Part shown: positions 58,061 through 64,000 of the stretch, piece by piece
Layout: every line of letters begins with the position of its first letter
How positions within the stretch are numbered: the first letter of the stretch is position 1
Source of the DNA: Letharia columbiana
Taxonomy: Eukaryota > Ascomycota > Lecanoromycetes > Lecanorales > Parmeliaceae
DNA length: 64,000 nt
Assembly (NCBI RefSeq): GCF_014066305.1
Contig: NW_023501052.1
Span: forward strand, 372,001-436,000
Reading direction: 5' to 3'
Program-made: the position numbers and the translations under genes
Notes under the pieces: generated by a model
The model's input: the letters and a program-made list of their open reading frames with translations, nothing else
What the model was told of the DNA's origin: nothing
Databases searched by the model: none

Positions 58061-59747
58061 TTAGACAGTTAAATTGCTGCCAAAGTAGATTGGGTGGTAC
58101 TTTTTAGCCCACTGCCTTGTCAAGATCGAAGCTGAGGTTCGTGTCAGTGACAGCCCGGAAGACCGAGTACGAAGACCTACCTTTCAAGAACTTCTTGCTT
58201 GCATATTTCTTGAAGAAGGCTTCATGCTGGACGGGTTTGTGAAGATAGTCAACCATGAGCCGGAAGACCGGCTTGATCTCATCCTCGGTGTATCCCGAGT
58301 AGTGAGCAAGAGTTGCATCCTAAGTTGGTCAATATTGTCACATCTTCACCAAGAGAGCTCATCGGATTAGCATACCCATTCGCCTCGTTCGAGGATCAGA
58401 CGCGAAAGAAACATCGACGCAGCAGCGATGTGACTCGGGTGGAAGGCCATAAACCTATGATCAACCAAGCTAACCTCGAGCAGGTATTTCCCAAGAGTAC
58501 GCGTCTGAATGTCATAGTTGTCGGCCTTTGAAATTCTTCGGAGGAAGTTCATCGGGTTGGGATAGCTCAGGTCATAATTGAGCGCGGCCAACACGAATCG
58601 CTCTGCCTTCAAGATTTCTTCTTCCGTGAAACCATCATCGGCGACATGCTTGAAGTTTTGCACATGGGGTGAGAGAACCTCCTCATACTTGGAAGCGATG
58701 AACATGGCCGTAATACCTACGAGTTGCAGCTTCTCCAATTCTACAACTCTAGCGGACAAGAATCGATCGATGATGTTGATGGCGAGGAACATCGTTTCAG
58801 GTAGCAGGTGGAAGCGAGTGTGAACTTCTATCAGCCAGTCGACAAGAACGCCGCGCAGGTGCCACTCCAGGTTGTCTTGGAAGTCCATATAGTCTGGGTT
58901 GGGCATTGTGGCTTCCTCGAGGACCTTGAGATACTCGAAGATCTCGCCAACATATTCTGCCACCATGAGAGGGTCATCATAATCTTCCGCGTCCAGATCT
59001 ACGACGCCTTGTTCAAAGGCTGTCTTGACTTCTGCCTCTTCTTGTTTCAATTCATCTTCAAAGATCTGTTTCTTGGTCTCCACGACCCGCTCCACCTCAG
59101 TCACAACTACTTTCTTCCTTGGTGGCTCATTCTCGGAGTCTGCTTTCTCTTCTTTGATTGACTGTTGGCTGCCAGTTGAGCCTGTGTGCCTCTTCTTTGC
59201 GGCGGCACCCATCACACCAGATCCACTTGCAGGACGCTTCAGCTCAGTTGATGCCGCTCTCTTGTTGTTGTCCTTGGCTCCAAGTATAGAGCGATTTGAA
59301 TTCGTACGCGAGATCTTCTGTACTCCAGCACTGGCTGCAGCCTTCGACACAAGTCCGGCCTTCCCACCCAGAGCCTTCTTCCCTTCCTTCGAATCAACCA
59401 CCTCGTTCTTTGTAACGTTACTTACATCACCCAGTGCTGCTCGTTTCCGTTGCCCTGGTGCAGCGCTCGCGTTTGATATGTTTGTGGTGGACCTCTTGGT
59501 TCCCAAGGCTTTCTTGACCATTGCTGCACCATCTTCCGGCACGGTCAAAGCAGCGGCTTTAGCTCTGGTTAGACGTGTCGAACCACCGTTCTCATCGTTC
59601 TCGTTGGTGACAGCACGCCGTATCGATCGAGCCTGTTGCCGAGTCAGCCTTCAGGTTGATCCTGTCAACATCCAATACTGATCGAGCCCCAGCTGGAAGC
59701 AAACTGGGTTCGCGTCTGTTAGGCATGCAATGACTTACTGGAGGCAT
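58061..59747 (-). CDS. G2/mitotic cyclin B (NimE-like)
   Basis: Four exons: 59747-59739 (nine bases, MPP), 59632-58376, 58319-58181 and 58131-58061, 491 residues in phase; introns 106, 56 and 49 nt. A destruction box RAALGDVSN (about 67-75) lies in the N-terminal tail. A long acidic and coiled region precedes the cyclin box (LRGVLVDWLIEVHTRFHLLPETMF...) and a C-terminal cyclin fold ending in a short hydrophobic tail. The protein activates Cdk1 for entry into mitosis and is destroyed by the APC/C through the D-box. Length matches fungal B cyclins such as NimE. The 9-nt first exon is small but carries the only suitable ATG and a GTAAGT donor. Confidence 0.92.
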
Positions 59748-60577
59748 GTTGATCTTCTGCAACCACTGAGTATCGCGATTGACTTGGTAGGTCTGTAAAG
59801 TTGGCTGAAGAACTCCAACGTTGGCTACGGTTTCGCGGATCTTGTTCTGTGTGACAGCCTACGGGATCGAGGACATGTCAGCCTGAAGGGCATTCCAAAG
59901 CAACGATGTGTTCACTTAGTATATGCGGAGCGAGACAATATGGGGGACCGGATTGCTGCAGTTGGGGAAGACAGGGTAGTATTTCTCCGAATTTTGGCGC
60001 CTGGTACCATATGGCGGCAGCGGTTGCGATATCGAAGTATGGTCACGACAAAATTGAAGAAAGCTGACAGCTCAAGTCAAGAGGCCCGAAGTCTGCAACA
60101 ACCTTCGAATGGAAGTGGTGTTGGAGACCACGGGTGTGGAAGGGTTGGTGGAGAGGGTGGGTGGTGATTTTGGAGACGGAGCGTAGAGGTAAACAGCACG
60201 TCGCCCTCTCTGCGCTAGCGGGCGATTGGCGTTTAGCAACAAACACCGAATGTAACCGAAGATGCAGAGTAAGTACAGGTCAATGCTGCGAGATTATGTT
60301 GTAGGAGGTGCCCACTGAGATGTAGAGTAGGATGTTGAGGGTCATGTACTTTGGAGAAAATATTTTGCATTTCTCAAGCTTCTCCGTTGCTCTAAAGGTC
60401 TTGCATAGCAACCTCGCAGCAACGCGAGAATTCTTGCGCTATGCCATATCTAGATCATGACTAATCATGACAGGGATCTTGAGTATCCCACGCCGATTGT
60501 GGGCATTCAGAGCCTTCAGAATGCGCATTTCATCGTCGGATAGCCGAAGCTATTCCAAGTAGAGCTTAACTATCACG
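59748..60577. other. Intergenic region, divergent promoters of cyclin B and uL2m
   Basis: 830 bases without a convincing frame. The part next to cyclin B probably includes its 5' UTR. No element is recognised with confidence. Confidence 0.5.
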
Positions 60578-61770
60578 ATGTTGCTGCTTCGGCTGCTTCG
60601 ACAGCCAGTTCAACGCTGCCAAAGCCTCCACACATTCTCTCGCCGGCTGTACCCTACAGAGATTCTTCCACCTCCAGACCCATTGATTGCCAGAAATGAA
60701 ACCCTAGGCGTCCAATCTCGGCCACAGTATACACCAGAAGAAAGGGGTGTCCCAATACTACGAACCTACAAGCCTCGCACGCCAGGTCTACGACATTTGA
60801 AGCGGCCCATCAATGACCATCTCTACAAAGGACGCCCCTACCTTCCATTGACCCATCCAAGAAGAGGTCAGCATATTGGAGGAAGAAACAGTCATACGGG
60901 CCAAATCACTGTTAGACATCGCGGCGGAGGTCACAAGAGGAGGATACGGACCGTTGACTTTCAACGACTAGAGCCGGGAAAACATCTAGTGGAGCGGATC
61001 GAGCATGACCCAGGGCGCAGTGCTCATATTGCGTTACTTACTCGGACTGTGGGTCAGACGAAAAGTTATTCATACATTGTTGCGCCACAAGGTATGAGGG
61101 CTGGGGAGGAAGTGGAAAGCTTCAGGCAGGGAATACCTGAGAGGCTGATACGGGAGCTGGGGGGTGTTCACGATGCTGGCATGATAGCGGCAAAGACTGC
61201 ATTCAGAGGAAACTGTATGCCACTCCATATGGTACCGCCTGGCAGCATTGTCTACAATGTCGGTCTCAGAAAAGGCGGGAAAGCACAGCTGTGTCGGAGT
61301 GCTGGGACTTATGCGCAAGTGATCAGTAAGAACGAGGGCGATCCAAAAAAAGCGTTATATGTGGATGTAAAATTGCAGAGTGGGGAGATCCGGAAAATTC
61401 ATCGAGATTGCTGCGCGACCATCGGGACTGCCAGTAACGTCAACTTTCACCGGAGACAGCTTGGGAAAGCAGGTCGAAAACGATGGCTAGGTATTCGGCC
61501 CACAGTCCGGGGTGTCGCCATGAATGCGGCAGACCATCCTCACGGTGGAGGTCGAGGGAAGTCGAAGGGCAATGTGCACCCAGTCAGTATCTGGAATCAA
61601 TTGGTACGTATAGCTGCAATCCAAGTTCGAGAGAGAAGCTAACAGTCTTGCAGACCAAGAGTGGCTACAAGACCAGGACGAAGTCGAATGTGAACAGGTT
61701 CGTCGTTTTACCTCGCCCGCGGTCGCAGGGAAAGAAAGCCAAGGCAAAGAAGAAGAAGAAGGCATCATGA
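60578..61770 (+). CDS. Mitochondrial large ribosomal subunit protein uL2m
   Basis: Exons 60578-61603 and 61654-61770, joined by a 50-nt intron (GTACGT, GCTAAC, TTGCAG), give 380 residues. The N-terminus is basic and hydrophobic (MLLLRLLRQPVQRCQSLHTF), as in a mitochondrial targeting peptide. The bacterial-type L2 core follows, with RHRGGGHKRR, GRKRWLG and the signature GVAMNAADHPHGGGRGKSKG. The tail ends in Lys-rich KKAKAKKKKKAS. uL2 helps form the peptidyl-transferase region of the large subunit. It is the counterpart of yeast Rml2. Confidence 0.93.
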
Positions 61771-62996
61771 GCATTTGGTACCTTAATGCAATGGGTCTCT
61801 GTGATCAGCAAAGTCACCTACGTCCATACTTTGACACTATTGGCTGGAGATCAAGGTGTAGATCATTGGCGGGATCCTATCACGACATACAGCTTCAGCA
61901 GACAGCTTGTGGAGTGGAGACAGACAGCTTGGGTGTCCATGCACCCTTTCTTCCGGGTTGCAGGAAGATGGCATATGATTGAACCGGCAGACAAGGATGC
62001 TTGTTCTGTCCAGGCTCACGCAATGCGCTTCCGTCTTGCCAATGAGTCCCATTCGAGGTTGTCCCTCCCTCATCACAAATGGAACCGACGATGTGACATA
62101 TCGAGGCAACCATGTACATAGTCAATACAGAGGACATGTCAAGAAGACAGGCAAACTCCCTGTCAGCGCATTATCGTTTAACAACCGGGTCAAGCAACTT
62201 GATACAGCACAAAGCACTCCCTCATCTTTTCCACATCTCGAAAAGTTGCTTAGTCTGGATTCACAGCCTAAGATCCCGAAAGATGCTCATCCTTTGATGT
62301 GCAATATGCAGCCTTTGGTCGTTTCTTCAGTACCGTTATCCCTGAAAATGATATTGATACTTAATAAGCCTGTCCCACCAGCATTGCAATGGTGCTACAT
62401 ATGACACAGCCTCACCGAGACGCTACCTCATTGCAATAGATGGCTTCGGGCGCTACTCCATTCTTAGACCTCGTTCGCTGCGGGCCTCATGAGTCTTCGT
62501 TCCATCTGCCATCCCACCATATTCCTAGTATGAGGAGTCTGACCTCAAGTGCTTCATTGAGCCAAATCCTACACATGAGCATCGCAAAGCCATGTATATG
62601 AATCGAATACCACGACAACAAAGAGACCGAGCCCAGTCCTCGAGGTTTCTTCCTCTGAGAAATCTGCAATGACCGAGGACATTCATCTTGAGCGTGACGA
62701 TGGATTCACCCGAATCCATTATCCAGATACTTCATGCATCAGTGAGGCAGATTGCAGAATGAGGAAAATGAAACAATCCTCCGGCACCATGGGGGCGAAG
62801 CCTTAGAGTGTTGATAAACGCCAGTCTAGATTGGGCACGCCAGTCTTAGCTGATGCAGACTTCAAATCCTTCGACAACATGAAAACAACTTAATTCCCAC
62901 CCAGAATCTTAAGCGTTCCTTCTCTTTCTTTTTCTCACTTGTCTTGTGTTGCGTTTTTGAAATTTAGCCAAAGGAACGGCTACTGTTTATGGAATT
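61771..62996. other. Intergenic region
   Basis: 1.2 kb with short overlapping frames on both strands (the longest, 61979-62404, has no recognisable feature). No RNA gene or repeat is seen. Confidence 0.5.
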
Positions 62997-63560
62997 ATGG
63001 CGTCGCACATATTGAGCCTCCCTGTCTTTTTATCGCTACTGCAGCATGGAGCTGTCGCCCAAAACTCATTATGTACGCACTTGCAGCCCAACTGTTGCTT
63101 GTCATTAACAAAAGCAATGAAAGCCTCAGCAACGAGCGGTAACCTTTCGATTATCACTCCTACGATATCTACAGGCACATCACCAACCATTACTGCCTCC
63201 CCCTCCCTGACTCAGGCTAGCAAACAATCGTCAAATTGTAATCCATGCCAAATCATCATCGCTTTTGACGGTCTCAATCGCAATTACTGGTATACTTCTA
63301 CTCTTCCGGTGTTTCTTCGGGGTCCAAGTCAATGTCATCAGGACTCCAGTCATCCCATGGATATCTTTCGTCCTCTCTGTAAAGCTCCTTCGAACCAAGT
63401 GTCATTCCTGTGGGAACAGGCTGGTCTGCAGCGCCAGGTTTTCTGTCGACGAGGACCACATCCCTCACATCTTGCGGCGGAGTTGGCATCTCCAAGTCAA
63501 TCGACTGCACCTTTTCAATTAACGCTGAGTGCGGCAAGGGTTTTTCTTGCTGGGAAGTGA
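62997..63560 (+). CDS. Candidate secreted Ser/Thr-rich small protein, 3' end uncertain
   Basis: The ATG at 62997 opens 187 codons. Residues 1-22 form a good signal peptide (MASHILSLPVFLSLLQHGAVAQ), followed by a Cys- and Ser/Thr-rich stretch (to about 63240). From about 63298 the frame overlaps, antisense, a spliced minus-strand gene whose coding quality is better, so the downstream part here is probably not translated as read. The true gene may end earlier or use an intron. Unknown function; a secreted effector-like or wall protein is possible. Confidence 0.4.
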   Translation: MASHILSLPVFLSLLQHGAVAQNSLCTHLQPNCCLSLTKAMKASATSGNLSIITPTISTGTSPTITASPSLTQASKQSSNCNPCQIIIAFDGLNRNYWYTSTLPVFLRGPSQCHQDSSHPMDIFRPLCKAPSNQVSFLWEQAGLQRQVFCRRGPHPSHLAAELASPSQSTAPFQLTLSAARVFLAGK

Positions 63561-63965
63561 TGTCACATACCGATGGTTGACTGGCGATATCATCCGCAAG
63601 ACTGATTTCAATGTGCATGGTGGAAATGGGTATTGTAGGTAGCGAGGCTATGCAAATTGATGATTTGGAAAGAGTGCTCTTGGGGAAAAGAATAGGAATC
63701 CAGCCTTCTCTGCGGTTCATTTGCGAACTGTTTCGGCCGCCTTCTTTGGCCTCCTTGCCTCGTTGCCCTAACATTGCATATTTAGCGTATCCAAAACCCT
63801 CTGGAATGCTTGGCACGGGAGATCTTTCACCCCAATTCGTACTGTAGCATAGAAATCTGCCCGCAAAATCATTCAATAACACTGCTATCGTTAGTATAGG
63901 TCCCAAAATGGAAAAATGAAGCTATACTGAAGTCTTGGCAGGTTCCTCAGCCCCCAAATCGCCAT
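63298..63965 (-). CDS. Hypothetical protein, acidic C-terminus
   Basis: Exons 63965-63928, 63841-63571 and 63504-63298 join in phase to 171 residues. Intron 1 (86 nt) has GTATAG, a perfect TACTAAC branch site and CTACAG; intron 2 (66 nt) starts GTATGT. The N-terminus MAIWGLRNLPRLHTNWGERS is basic with aromatic residues and could be a mitochondrial presequence. The C-terminus is acidic (YREDERYPWDDWSPDDIDLD). No domain is recognised. The second intron is a multiple of three, so a retained form would also read through. It overlaps the antisense secreted-protein candidate at 62997-63560. Confidence 0.5.
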
Positions 63966-64000
63966 GCCTCTTCCCCTTGGTACTTCTGCTCAGGCGAAGG

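Noticed and set aside
59025..59681. 218-codon plus-strand frame opposite cyclin B
   Set aside because: Lies entirely antisense to a strongly supported cyclin B exon.

Overview
The window is nuclear DNA of a filamentous ascomycete (Pezizomycotina; a Dothideomycete is my guess, not proven). Three things support this. Introns are short (about 44-90 nt) with GT..AG ends and CTAAC/CTGAC branch sites. The housekeeping genes are typically fungal (tRNA ligase Trl1, Dna2, cyclin B, 2-oxodicarboxylate carrier). A 22-kb AT-rich block carries the mark of repeat-induced point mutation (RIP).

Layout. (1) 0-12.3 kb is an accessory-looking left arm: the 3' part of a DUF3824-like Gly/Arg/Ser-rich protein gene, an auxin-efflux-carrier-type membrane transporter, a PAP2 lipid phosphatase with an unusual PSGY motif, an intact five-exon patatin-like phospholipase ending in a C2H2-like finger, and a small two-exon gene of unknown function. 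(2) 12.3-34.2 kb is a gene-free block with extreme A+T and almost no CA or TG dinucleotides. It holds nested direct and tandem repeats and, at its right end, a decayed Ty3/gypsy pol whose integrase still shows D,D-35-E spacing. (3) 34.3-37.4 kb holds a broken HET-domain gene. (4) 37.4-64 kb is a dense gene block: trl1 (-), ankyrin protein (+), 2-oxodicarboxylate carrier (-, with an 11-nt exon), a repeat-rich secreted protein (+), dna2 (+), an AT-hook protein (-), the RNase P/MRP subunit Rpp40 (-), the THO-complex WD40 protein Tex1 (+), cyclin B (-), mitochondrial uL2 (+), and two uncertain genes at the right edge.

The right-hand genes are core information-processing and cell-cycle genes; they do not form a cluster with one joint function. 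Several pairs are divergent (trl1/ankyrin, rpp40/tex1, cyclin B/uL2m) and may share promoters. Three conserved or clearly coding genes (dna2, tex1, AT-hook) each contain what looks like a single-base frameshift, so either assembly indels or real lesions are present. I reconstructed exon boundaries by hand from splice signals, reading-frame phase and remembered family sequences; no alignment was run. I found no clearly novel multi-gene system. The most notable items are the structure of the AT-rich block, the PSGY phosphatase, the GC-AG introns and microexon, and the secreted-protein repeat module that may have become an intron.
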